Shown here piece after piece: positions 7,894-16,760 of a stretch of DNA of 64,000 bases. Position 1 is the stretch's first letter. Every line of letters begins with the position of its first letter. The position numbers were made by a program, and so were the translations under genes. The DNA is from Vulcanisaeta souniana JCM 11219 (GTDB taxonomy: Archaea; Thermoproteota; Thermoprotei; Thermoproteales; Thermocladiaceae): positions 372,001 through 436,000 of the forward strand of contig NZ_AP026830.1 of NCBI RefSeq assembly GCF_026000775.1, given 5' to 3'. The notes beneath the pieces are model-generated. The model saw only the letters and a program-made list of their open reading frames with translations. It was not told the origin of the DNA and made no database searches.

Positions 7894-8727
7894 ATGATTA
7901 TTGAGGACCTACCTGCATTATCAACAGCCATTATCTGGGCCTGGGCATCAATAATGTATGGAGACTTCATGAAGAGGATGCACCCATTAACAGTGAACTT
8001 CCTCAGGATGCTCTACACCTCAGTAATACTCCTAATTCCAGCAATGGTGCTGGGGCTTAACTACGGAGCCATATGGGGCTCACTGAGCGGCTTGCTTTCA
8101 CTCGTCATTGGCGACTCACTATACCTATTCTCAATAAACTACTCAGGCGTCTCAATAGCCGCACCGGCATCCTACACCTACATACCATTAACAGTGTTAT
8201 TCGCGGTATTCCTAGGCGAACCACTGACAATAACGAAGCTAATGGCCAGCATACTATTAATACCCGGCGTCTACCTACTATCCCGCGGTGGTGGTTCAAG
8301 GAGGGAGATTAAGGGTTTGTTCCTCGGGCTCTCCGCGGCCGTTGCATGGTCGGCGGGCCAAACAATGATTAAGATCGCCGATACTGCTGGGTTAAATCCC
8401 ATTTCCATAGCCTTCACGAGGGTTGCAGCGGCCGGTATCGTACTATTCGTGGTTAATCGCCTCATGGGAAGTAACATTGCTAAGGCCGTTAGGGGGACGG
8501 TACGTGGTTACCTACCCATCATAGCCGTGCTTGACCTGGGCCTTGGTGTTGCCCTGTTTGCCCTTTCAATGGATTTAATAGGCCTTGGGCTTACTGTGAT
8601 ACTGACGGGCACCATGCCATTGATAGCCCAGGCCATGTCGAGCACCATGGGCAGGGAGAGATTCAGCATTCTTAAGTTCCTCGGCGCACTAATAATAGTA
8701 GTGGCAATAATACTAGTAGTCCTTTAG
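7894..8727 (+). CDS. EamA/DMT-superfamily transporter
   Basis: About 277 residues with ten hydrophobic segments arranged as two five-helix repeats, the EamA design (repeat 1 ends near LLSRGGGSRREIKG, repeat 2 follows from LFLGLSAAVAWSAGQTMIK). Members export small metabolites across the cytoplasmic membrane; the substrate is unknown. An in-frame TTG occurs at 7879, but a palindromic CTTTAAAG centred near 7864 puts the transcript start near 7890, so the ATG at 7894 is preferred. It follows the reductase by about 45 bp yet has its own promoter. Confidence 0.85.
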   Translation: MIIEDLPALSTAIIWAWASIMYGDFMKRMHPLTVNFLRMLYTSVILLIPAMVLGLNYGAIWGSLSGLLSLVIGDSLYLFSINYSGVSIAAPASYTYIPLTVLFAVFLGEPLTITKLMASILLIPGVYLLSRGGGSRREIKGLFLGLSAAVAWSAGQTMIKIADTAGLNPISIAFTRVAAAGIVLFVVNRLMGSNIAKAVRGTVRGYLPIIAVLDLGLGVALFALSMDLIGLGLTVILTGTMPLIAQAMSSTMGRERFSILKFLGALIIVVAIILVVL

Positions 8728-8817
8728 CCATGGTTTATTCATTATAATTGATGAGTATTTATAATTCTTTAAATATTTCTTATTATTATCATGGGATTTA
8801 ATCATTAACTCCTTATC

Positions 8818-9370
8818 CTAAACTACTAACTTTGCATTTAATCTCATCGTTAAATACACATAGGTTGCGTCATAATACGTTATATTCATTTCTCTAGCTA
8901 AGTCAATTACATCATTGCTTAGGCCTACTGATCTAACATTCATTAAATTATGGCCAGCATCCTCAACCATTAATTTGGTCTCATGAAAACCCCGCACATG
9001 TAATGAGTAACCCGCATTCTAGCCATCCAATACCCAATCACCAAGGGTCTTGGATGGTCTCGAGCAAGCCTTAAGTAGTAGGTGCATGTGCCACCTGCCC
9101 TCCCTGATTGCCTGCCGGTTCTCAGATAAATCGTACTTCTCGGCCAATGCCTTAACGTTCTCTTCAGCAGCCTTGTAGAGTTTCTCGCTGACCTGTACTG
9201 CATCGCCCTTGTTAATGTATTCCTTAGCTTCGTTTAGGTACCTCTCGGCAATGGTAATCCCATCCCTCATGCCCTCCTTGGGTTCCTCATGCTCAAGGCA
9301 TTAAGCAATAACTCAGTAACATCAATACCTCATCCATCAACTTCCTAATTAACTCCTCAATACTACTCAT
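8818..9370 (-). pseudogene. Broken PaREP1-family gene joined to a PIN-toxin remnant
   Basis: The best-kept part (9270-9019) reads ITIAERYLNEAKEYINKGD and VSEKLYKAAEENVKALAE, the helical start of PaREP1 proteins found in Thermoproteales. A TAG at 9019-9021 then interrupts, and the same frame continues NAGYSLHVRGFHETKL, the usual PaREP1 continuation. Upstream, from an ATG at 9370, MSSIEELIRKLMD and (in a shifted frame) DVTELLLNALSMRNP look like the lost N terminus. After HETKLMVEDAGHN the frame runs without a break into LSNDVIDLAREMNITYYDA and LTMRLNAKLVV, which resembles the end of a VapC-type PIN domain, then stops at 8818. PaREP1 and PIN assignments are by eye. At least two frameshifts plus a nonsense codon indicate a dead locus. 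Confidence 0.7.
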
Positions 9371-9446
9371 CACATTAATTACGGCATTACCCAGTATATA
9401 AACCCTCCATAATGTGGCGGGTACTCCCTTTGCTCTGCTCGATTAA

Positions 9447-9455
9447 TTTTTAAGA
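9447..9455 (+). promoter_or_regulatory. TATA-like element upstream of the broken secreted-protein gene
   Basis: A TTTTTAAG element lies about 50 bp before the ATG at 9503. That would leave a leader of about 25 nt ending in a GGTGG Shine-Dalgarno-like sequence. Confidence 0.4.
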
Positions 9456-9502
9456 GCACCCGAAAGTAAAAAAGTCCGGTGTGCAGTGCTGGGTTGGTGG
9501 TT

Positions 9503-11203
9503 ATGGCCGGGGCTAAGGCCAGGGCTCTTGCAACTCTCTCCCTGGCTATTTCATTAATCACCGTTGTCCTGGTCGGCCTAGGGCAACAATCCACACTTTA
9601 TAGGTCCTGAACCTACTCACCGGTTAATGGTGTTGTTGAGGATTACGTGGTCTATAAGGTGGTGGCAAACGGCATTAACTACTCAAGGATAGTAATGAGC
9701 ATTGGGTCCATAAGCGGGTCATCACTCAGCAATGCCTCGGTCACGGTATTTGCATTAACGCCATACCGCATAGTCCCCGTGGGACTCTACGAGGGTTCCA
9801 AGGTAATCATACCAATGAATACGCCCGGCATAGCCTACGCTGTGAATAGGTGGGTATCCTGGATGCTGAGGAGTACCTGGCACTCAATACAGCCAGGCTT
9901 GTACACGGCACTCCTCGTATTCGTGACCTACCAAACACCGCGCGGGATCTATATTAAGTCATTCACAGTACCGTATGCACCAGCCCCACTATACATTGGC
10001 AATGAGTCTTACGTAATAACCATTAACGCCAAAATAAACACAGCCGCACCACCAGACATACCAATAAGCCAATTAAAGAGCGTGGGCCCCGCAATTACTA
10101 AACCCACGCTTGTATTAACGAACAACACGGATCAACCCAACCAGCTATATGATTGCGCGAGCCAGTCGACAGAGGCGCCATTATACGCGCCTGGCACTAC
10201 ACCATCGGCGTATGGGTATTTAGCCCTGGCCAATTGCACAGGTTATAACGGGACAATACCACTATTATGGGTCTCATGGAGCCAAAGAGTAATTAATGTG
10301 TTAAGTGGAGGTACTGTTAATCTAGGGCTTAGTATTCAGTCATCATACTCAGAACCATTTTCTATATATGCCGAGGAGTTAGGAAAAAGTAACGGACAGG
10401 TTATAGTCAATGTAATTGGTTCTACCTTCAGTTCATCATCATTTTATCTATACGTGCCAAGTGCATCTCCCGGTGAATTTGGAGTAGCCGTTACAAGACC
10501 CGGTATATACTACATAGGTGCGCTTGGTGCTTATGCTATGGCTCAATACCAGTTTTGGGAATGCAACCCGATTTCTGGCGCGTGTGAACCCACTAACCAA
10601 TATTATTACTATGTCATAGGGCTTAATACGCAGGAACAAGCCATAACGGATCTTGATACGGGCAATGGCCCGGTATCCGCCATATTCCAGTTCCTAAACT
10701 ATTACGGTCTAAGCCTACCAACTCCTGCATATGCAGGTTGCGCGATTAATAATGGTGGGATTCCATACTTCTATTTCCCCAATGGAACGGGAATTACGTC
10801 ATACCCATACCTAATTGCTCAGTATGTGGCTAACGTGTTTAATGTGTCGTTGACTGAGGTTATATTCACCTTGGTCTCCGCGGTCAAAGATGGCGTGGTT
10901 GTTAAGACCATAATTGAGGTGGGCGGATTGCCAACCTGGGCTCAATGGCTTATTAATGTGCTTTCGAGCATGGACCAAATGACTAATCTCCAACAGTATG
11001 AAATAACAATCCCCGAATATTATTACGTATGGGCTCAGCCAAGTCATGTTGGTAAGTATGTTTATTATAATGTTGTTCCTGGCATTAGTTACGTGAATTA
11101 TAATGGTCAGACCTACGCTGTGCCCACGCCTGGTGTTGAGCTCAATGAGACCTGGGCTGGTGGGCGATTGGCTCAGGGATGCCCGCCGACATACCTTGGT
11201 TAA
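9503..11203 (+). pseudogene. Secreted/surface protein gene interrupted by one in-frame TGA
   Basis: From the ATG at 9503 the frame encodes MAGAKARALATLSLAISL..., a signal peptide or membrane anchor, then after 35 codons meets TGA at 9608-9610. The same frame continues through TYSPVNGVVEDYVVYKVV into a 520-residue open stretch to TAA at 11203, so a single change breaks an otherwise intact gene of 567 codons. The body is rich in Tyr, Asn, Thr and Pro with several N-glycosylation sequons and ends without an obvious anchor, like crenarchaeal exported proteins. I recognise no domain. A GTG at 9647 could start a leaderless but non-exported product. Alternatives: sequencing error, natural read-through, or recent pseudogene. 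Confidence 0.7.
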
Positions 11204-11253
11204 TGAGGTTCCGATCTATGTATTTTTAAATCTACGGCACTCATTAAACCCTA

Positions 11254-11601
11254 GTGGGCAGTATTTCCCTTGGTGATATTTATGGACGTTGTATCACGGT
11301 TTATGAGTACAGTATATTGGTTAGGCTATGTGCTTCGATTGTGGTATTATTGGTTGTTCTATTTCTATTTTTAATCGCTTACAACTTCTTTATCAGTATA
11401 ATCATGATCGTGATTATCCTATCCTTCTCGGAGTTGCATCATAGGGAGTTGAAGATTGATAGAATAATCATAGCTAAGCATGGCAGATACTACATGGTTA
11501 ATTTCGTATGCGGTAACGAGGTCATAAGAGCCAGGGCAAACCTAACCACAGTATCTAAGATAGCATCGATTGTTAAGGTGCCCGTTGACCTTCACCAGTA
11601 A
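11254..11601 (+). CDS. Small membrane protein, unknown function
   Basis: 115 residues: a short N terminus, a long hydrophobic stretch (residues about 22-60) able to form two membrane helices, then a soluble part of about 50 residues with strands such as IIIAKHGRYYMVNFVCG. The GTG start at 11254 lies 28 bp from the centre of a TATA-like TATTTTTAAA at 11221, so the start is well placed. No family recognised. It lies between the broken secreted-protein gene and the amidohydrolase gene on the same strand. Confidence 0.65.
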   Translation: MGSISLGDIYGRCITVYEYSILVRLCASIVVLLVVLFLFLIAYNFFISIIMIVIILSFSELHHRELKIDRIIIAKHGRYYMVNFVCGNEVIRARANLTTVSKIASIVKVPVDLHQ

Positions 11602-11633
11602 CATTTACATAGGCGTTTTGATAACCCTAAGTA

Positions 11634-13220
11634 ATGGTTAATGGCTTTGTTTTGTTTAATGGCTTGGTTTACTCATCCTTCAAGCCCCTGGTTAGAGCTG
11701 AGGCTATGGTTGTTGTTGGTGATAGGGTTGTTCATGTTGGTAATGAGTCGAGGGCGTTAAAAATTGCGGATGCCCTCGGGCTTGAGGAGGTGGACTTAAA
11801 GGGTCGTGTTGTGATGCCGGGATTCATAGATGCCCATGTGCACCTGGACTCGATAGGCATTAACCTGGCAACGCTGGATTTAAGGGGTGTTGGTAGTATT
11901 GAGGAGTTGAAGAATAAGCTTAGGGAGTATGTAAAGAGTGTCAAGGCCAGGTGGATAATGGGTAGGGGTTGGGACCAGGAGTTGTTTAGGGAGAGGCGTT
12001 GGCCAAGTAGGTTTGACATTGATGATGTGGTTAGTGATAGACCTGTCATGCTGGTCAGGGTCTGTGGGCATGCCGCTGTACTTAACACGAGGGCCATGGA
12101 GCTGACCGGTCTCTTGAATGCGGCAGATAGGGATGTGGTTAGGGTTGAGGTGGGTAATGCCACGGGCGTAATTGTTGAGCGGGCTTTGGATAGGGTTGAG
12201 GAGTTGGTGAGGGACTCATACACACTCGATGATTATAGGGAGTTCATGATGAATGCCATGAGATATGCAGCATCGCTTGGCGTTACGACCGTAGGCTTCG
12301 TATCCGCAGACCTAAAAAGCCTACAATCGTTGATAATGCTTGAGAGGGGTCTCGGTAAGTTACCGACTAGGGTTAGGGCATACCTAAATCCATTTGATCA
12401 TGGTATTGACGTCATTGAACTACTGAGGCAACTCGGCATTAGGGCCGGCTTCGGCTCTCAATACCTGAGGATTAATGGTATTAAGGTCATTGCCGATGGC
12501 TCGCTCGGAGCTAGGACTGCCTGGTTATCAAGGCCTTATAATGACGACCCAGGTAATTCCGGCAGGCCGAATTACAGCTTTGATGAGTTGATGAGTATTG
12601 CGAGGAGGAGTAGTGAGGTTGGTCTTCAACTCGCTATTCACGGTATTGGGGATAAAATGGTTGAGACGATACTCGATATTTACAGCAGGTTAGGTAATGC
12701 CCAGGTGCTTAGGCATAGAATTGAGCATGCATCCGTGTTGAGGGAAGACCTTATCAAGAGGGTTAGGGAACTCGGCATCGCATTAGCTGTACAACCTCAT
12801 TTCGTAATTACTGATTGGTGGGTTGTGAGTAGGGTTGGTGCTGATAGGGCTAGGTACGTGTACCCATTCAAGACGTTAATTGATAATGGCGTAATGCTCG
12901 GCTTCAGCACGGACGCCCCAGTTGAGCCTCTCAATCCATGGGAGACCGTGTACGCGGCGGTTACCAGGGGCTGCCATGAGGGTATAGAGCTCTGTAGGTA
13001 TACGGAGAATGAGAAGGTAAGCGTGGCAGACGCACTTCACCATTACACATACGGTTCTGCGTACCTACTCCGTGAGGAGGACGAACTCGGCAAACTCGAG
13101 CCAGGCTACCTGGCGGACTTCATAATAATCGACAAAGACCCGCTAAACATTGACGAGAAGGAACTTAGAAACGTAAAGACCCTAGAGACATACATAGGAG
13201 GGCAGAGAGTATACCCATGA
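11634..13220 (+). CDS. Metal-dependent amidohydrolase (YtcJ-like, amidohydrolase 3)
   Basis: 528 residues, the usual length of the YtcJ/amidohydrolase-3 group, which hydrolyses amide or imide bonds with a mono- or binuclear metal centre. Visible are the N-terminal composite beta domain, the metal-binding VMPGFIDAHVHLD near residue 60, IHGIGDKMVE, HRIEHASVL, the aspartate motif GFSTDAPVEPLNPW and the C-terminal return of the beta domain (LEPGYLADFIIIDKDPL). The true substrate of this group is rarely known. The ATG start follows the previous stop by about 30 bp. Confidence 0.88.
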   Translation: MVNGFVLFNGLVYSSFKPLVRAEAMVVVGDRVVHVGNESRALKIADALGLEEVDLKGRVVMPGFIDAHVHLDSIGINLATLDLRGVGSIEELKNKLREYVKSVKARWIMGRGWDQELFRERRWPSRFDIDDVVSDRPVMLVRVCGHAAVLNTRAMELTGLLNAADRDVVRVEVGNATGVIVERALDRVEELVRDSYTLDDYREFMMNAMRYAASLGVTTVGFVSADLKSLQSLIMLERGLGKLPTRVRAYLNPFDHGIDVIELLRQLGIRAGFGSQYLRINGIKVIADGSLGARTAWLSRPYNDDPGNSGRPNYSFDELMSIARRSSEVGLQLAIHGIGDKMVETILDIYSRLGNAQVLRHRIEHASVLREDLIKRVRELGIALAVQPHFVITDWWVVSRVGADRARYVYPFKTLIDNGVMLGFSTDAPVEPLNPWETVYAAVTRGCHEGIELCRYTENEKVSVADALHHYTYGSAYLLREEDELGKLEPGYLADFIIIDKDPLNIDEKELRNVKTLETYIGGQRVYP

Positions 13221-13225
13221 TCTCG

Positions 13226-14368
13226 TTAAAAGGCGGCCTTTTCCTGCACAGTCCCCTGTATTAACCTCCCCTCCCTAAACCTGCTCAGCCTAAATATGTC
13301 CCTGAATGTTCTTACTTTTCCATACTTTATTAATTCTGTGACCATCAAGGCGAAGGCCGGCGCCAACTTAAAGCCATGACCACTCAAACCAACAACGACT
13401 ATTAAATCCTTAATTGGCTCATCAATTATGGGCATCCAGTCCGGGGTAACGACATCATATAAACCCCTCCAGCCACCCAGGTACTTAGCATTTGTAAACC
13501 ACGGCATTCTCTTGGCGGCGTTCTCCATCGCGTTAACGGCATAGTCAAACTCTGGCTCGGCTAATGGATTGAAGTCGTCTGGGTCTGGCCAAGCATCCTC
13601 GGGTGGGTACAGTAGGCCCATTAAACCATAGCTAGAGCCCTCGGGCCTTATGTAGAAGTTATTCACGTAATCAAATACGTTAGGCAGTGACCTGCCTATT
13701 TCGACCCTAATCACCCTCTCAATAATGTTCTTAATCGGCAGGTTCAACTGTGGTAATAGTTTTTGGGTCCAAACGTTGGTTGCAATAACGTAGTGGTTAG
13801 CCCTTATAACCTCGCCACTATTAATGAGCCTCACACCAACCACCTCATTACCCTCAAACTTGACCTGAGCCTCATCAATCACAAACTCAACACCCAACTC
13901 CCTAGCCCTATTCATTACGGTGTTCGTGTATAGGCCAGTATCAACATAGCCGGCATCCTCCTCATAAATGCCGGCCTCACCCAACGTAACGCTAGCGTTA
14001 AGCATTTCACGAATTTCATCACCACCCAATAATCGAACCTTAGCACCAATACTACGTAACATGTCAAAGGTCCTCCTTATGCCAGTCTCATCATTGCTAA
14101 TAACCAGGAGGCCCGTCTTCGTAAATACACCAGTGCCAAATTCTCTCTCGAAATTCATGAAAAAACCATGACTATAATGCGACATCCGAGCCACATAATC
14201 ATTGGCATAATAACTCCTAACAAGGCCTAGGGAGTAAGCCGTCATCCCCTGAGCAATCCCACGCTTATCAACCACCAAGACCCTAAAGCCTTCCCGGGCA
14301 AGGTAATACGCCGTCGTCGCCCCTGTGGAGCCTGCACCAACCACCACGACGTCGAATGTTTTACCCAT
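13226..14368 (-). CDS. FAD-dependent oxidoreductase (DAO family)
   Basis: 380 residues with an N-terminal dinucleotide fold (VVVGAGSTGATTAYYLAREG, acid end VDKRG) and the C-terminal FAD segment GLSGHGFKLAPAFALM, as in D-amino-acid oxidase, sarcosine oxidase and glycerol-3-phosphate dehydrogenase relatives. It probably oxidises an amine or amino acid using FAD in the cytoplasm; the substrate is not determinable. The gene is divergent from the molybdopterin oxidoreductase gene, sharing one TATA-like element, and convergent with the amidohydrolase, whose stop is 5 bp away. Confidence 0.85.
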   Translation of the reverse strand: MGKTFDVVVVGAGSTGATTAYYLAREGFRVLVVDKRGIAQGMTAYSLGLVRSYYANDYVARMSHYSHGFFMNFEREFGTGVFTKTGLLVISNDETGIRRTFDMLRSIGAKVRLLGGDEIREMLNASVTLGEAGIYEEDAGYVDTGLYTNTVMNRARELGVEFVIDEAQVKFEGNEVVGVRLINSGEVIRANHYVIATNVWTQKLLPQLNLPIKNIIERVIRVEIGRSLPNVFDYVNNFYIRPEGSSYGLMGLLYPPEDAWPDPDDFNPLAEPEFDYAVNAMENAAKRMPWFTNAKYLGGWRGLYDVVTPDWMPIIDEPIKDLIVVVGLSGHGFKLAPAFALMVTELIKYGKVRTFRDIFRLSRFREGRLIQGTVQEKAAF

Positions 14369-14398
14369 GACTAATCCTTACTTATCACTGGGAATCAG

Positions 14399-14405
14399 TT
14401 TATAA
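14399..14405. promoter_or_regulatory. Shared divergent TATA box
   Basis: The near-palindromic TTTATAA lies midway between two divergent ATG codons, 34 bp from the one at 14368 and 32 bp from the one at 14434. It could serve both genes with leaders of 6-8 nt. Confidence 0.55.
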
Positions 14406-14433
14406 CTAGTACGTGACTGACCACTTGATTAAC

Positions 14434-16212
14434 ATGGTAATTGCATGCACGAGGGACTGCTACGATACATGCATATTCGACGAGAGCTACAGACCGCTTA
14501 ACATATTCCCAATCAATGGCTTCACATGTGCCAGGGGCAAGGCCGACCTAATTAGGAATGAGAGGAATAGGGTTACTTCGGCTTACATAGATGGTAAGGA
14601 GGTTAGCATTGACGAGGCCATTAAATACGTAGCGAAACTGTTCAGGGAGGTCATAAAGAGGGATCCAGCAAGGATACTGCGTACGGATTACGATGGTAAC
14701 CAATCTTTACTTACGTGGTATTTCCCAGACAGGCTATTTAATGTAATTGGTGCATCACAGACTGACAGGTCCATATGCTCTGCGGAGGGCCATGCAGCCA
14801 TTAGGGCGCATTACGGCACCAGCATGGGCGCACTACCCGAGGATTTCGTTGAGTATAGGGCTGCCGTGTTCTGGGCGTTCCCGGCTAGTGTGTCGGCGCC
14901 GCACATATGGGCTTTATTCATTAAGAAGTTTAAGGTGGCGATTGATGTTAGGTTAAGCGACACGGCTAGGAAGTCGGATAGGGCGATAATAGTTAGGCCT
15001 GGCACTGATGTGTTCCTGGCGCTCGGTGTAATTAAGGTCTTGATTGAGGAGGGTCTCGTTGAGGGTAGGGTTAGGCATTTCGAGGATTTGGCGGGTTACG
15101 TTGGGAAGTTCTCGCTTGATTACTTATCGAGGATTAGTGGCGTGCCTATTGATGACATTAGGTGGCTCGCCGAGTTTTACCATGATTATAAACCATTAAC
15201 ACTGATTGGCTTTGCCCTTGGTCGTTCATTAAACGGCGGTGATGCCATTGGCATGATTTCACTAATACCGGCCCTAGTCGGTCTTGAGAGGGGTTATTAC
15301 TACTCGAATTCCCTGGGTTGGGGAATAGACTTTGATTACCTCAGGGGTCTTCACATGGCTAAGTCGCCTAGGGTTATACCCATGGCAGATTTTGGGGATT
15401 ACATTGAGCGTGGTGAGGTGGATATCGTGTATGCCTGGAATGAGAACCCAGTGGTTACACTGCCAGGTGGTGACAAGTTGATTGAGGCTGTTCGTGAGAG
15501 CAGGGCCACATTAATCGTTCATGATCCGTACTGGTCTGAAACAGCTAAGCTGGCTAATGTCGTTATTCCAGCGCCGACATTCCTTGAGAAGTATGACGTG
15601 GTTTATGGTTATTGGCATGATTACCTGGTCTATAACGAGCCCATTAAATCACCCAGGGGTATAACGGAGGTTGACCTAGTACGTAGGTTGGCTAAGGAGC
15701 TTGGGATTTCCCACCCATTACTTCTTGAGGATCCCTGGGATGCCGTGGATAAGGCCATAAGACCCACCGGCATTACTCTAGGGGAGTTAAGGGATAGGAA
15801 AGTCGTTAGGATTAAGCCGAGGTATTTACCCGCAAACGAGCCCGACGCACTTCCACTACCTAATCCCGTGGAACCCAGCGAATTGAGCAGTAACGAGGTT
15901 CGCCTAGTATTTACCTCACACCCGCTTTACACTAATACGCAGTTCCGTGAGGTTTACGGTAATTTAGAGTCTGTGGTTTATACTCATGATTATGAGGGTG
16001 TTTTTGCCTTAGAGAATGAGTTTGGTGTTGTTAGGGTTAGGGCCGTTAGGGATAGTAATGTGCCTTCTGGTGTGGCGTTGATTTATAAGAGTAGCCTTAT
16101 TGACCTTGATGGTAAGCCAATAAATGCCCTCACAGGTCGTGTTAAGGGCAGATATGCAGGCACACCGTTGCTAAATGGCGTTAAGGTAAGGATAAAGAAA
16201 TTATTCCAATAA
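14434..16212 (+). CDS. Molybdopterin-dependent oxidoreductase (formate dehydrogenase/thiosulfate reductase superfamily)
   Basis: About 592 residues with an N-terminal [4Fe-4S] motif (CTRDCYDTC and a fourth cysteine in FTCARG), a likely metal-ligand cysteine in RSICSAEGHAA, the cofactor-binding core (YAWNENPVVTLPG, VHDPYWSETAKLANVVIPAPTFLE) and a C-terminal dinucleotide-binding domain (LVFTSHPLYTNTQF). The family transfers oxygen atoms or hydride equivalents at Mo or W bis-pterin. It is short for the family and no iron-sulfur or membrane subunit is adjacent, so it may work alone or with an unlinked partner. No twin-arginine signal is visible, implying a cytoplasmic enzyme. An in-frame GTG at 14413 is only 11 bp past the TATA box, so the ATG at 14434 is preferred. 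Confidence 0.85.
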   Translation: MVIACTRDCYDTCIFDESYRPLNIFPINGFTCARGKADLIRNERNRVTSAYIDGKEVSIDEAIKYVAKLFREVIKRDPARILRTDYDGNQSLLTWYFPDRLFNVIGASQTDRSICSAEGHAAIRAHYGTSMGALPEDFVEYRAAVFWAFPASVSAPHIWALFIKKFKVAIDVRLSDTARKSDRAIIVRPGTDVFLALGVIKVLIEEGLVEGRVRHFEDLAGYVGKFSLDYLSRISGVPIDDIRWLAEFYHDYKPLTLIGFALGRSLNGGDAIGMISLIPALVGLERGYYYSNSLGWGIDFDYLRGLHMAKSPRVIPMADFGDYIERGEVDIVYAWNENPVVTLPGGDKLIEAVRESRATLIVHDPYWSETAKLANVVIPAPTFLEKYDVVYGYWHDYLVYNEPIKSPRGITEVDLVRRLAKELGISHPLLLEDPWDAVDKAIRPTGITLGELRDRKVVRIKPRYLPANEPDALPLPNPVEPSELSSNEVRLVFTSHPLYTNTQFREVYGNLESVVYTHDYEGVFALENEFGVVRVRAVRDSNVPSGVALIYKSSLIDLDGKPINALTGRVKGRYAGTPLLNGVKVRIKKLFQ

Positions 16213-16325
16213 GTGTTTATGACTATGTGCTATTGATAAGTAATGGCTTTTTTGCTGGTATTCTGTGGTAATTATTTGATATTTATTTTTGATTTGACAT
16301 ATGCATATTGTTATTTTGAGAATTA

Positions 16326-16336
16326 GGTTTTAAAGG
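16326..16336 (+). promoter_or_regulatory. TATA-like box
   Basis: GGTTTTAAAGG is centred about 27 bp before the ATG at 16358. Confidence 0.45.
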
Positions 16337-16357
16337 CATACCTACTGATTGATGGAA

Positions 16358-16759
16358 ATGGTCGTCAAACTGGCCAGGGGGTCTACCAGGAACTTGAAGA
16401 AGTTCTTAGGTGGATTTAACATAACCGTTGGTAACTGCTTCGATGAGCTTGAGTTCATGTCCATACTAAGGAGTATTAATGCCAGGTATAGTGGTGAGTA
16501 TTGGTTGTTGGGATGGAAGGAGCATAAGGTTACAGGCTCGTCATCGGCTTTCACGGTCACGATAATTGATGGACACGATAAAGAATATGCCGTTAGTATT
16601 TATGTTCGTACCAACACCATTACTGTCACACTCCCTGTTGCGTATCTGGATCTGGCTGACGATACCACGGGTGTGACGATAGCCATTAACGGGGATCTAG
16701 CCAGCCTCTCGGGGAGGATCCTATGCATCACTGATATTAAGGTGAGGGAGATACCATAG
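16358..16759 (+). CDS. Hypothetical protein
   Basis: 133 residues, no family recognised. The N terminus is basic (VVKLARGSTRNLKKFLGG), followed by alternating strands including FTVTIIDGHDKEYAVSIYV and TITVTLPVAYLDL, suggesting a mostly beta soluble domain; two cysteines are far apart. Alternative starts are the ATG at 16352 and a TTG at 16349. It is convergent with the radical SAM gene, the two stop codons being adjacent. Confidence 0.6.
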   Translation: MVVKLARGSTRNLKKFLGGFNITVGNCFDELEFMSILRSINARYSGEYWLLGWKEHKVTGSSSAFTVTIIDGHDKEYAVSIYVRTNTITVTLPVAYLDLADDTTGVTIAINGDLASLSGRILCITDIKVREIP

Positions 16760-16760
16760 T

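Noticed and set aside
9379-9594. 71-residue minus-strand ORF
   Set aside because: Opposite strand of the signal peptide of the broken secreted-protein gene; no start context or protein-like pattern.
9608-9610. Selenocysteine reading of the in-frame TGA
   Set aside because: No SECIS-like hairpin seen, the codon follows a signal peptide rather than lying at a redox site, and crenarchaea are not known to use selenocysteine.
9608-9610. TGA reassignment combined with the NIKD release factor
   Set aside because: Many intact genes here end in TGA (for example both CoA-transferase subunits), so TGA is a functional stop.
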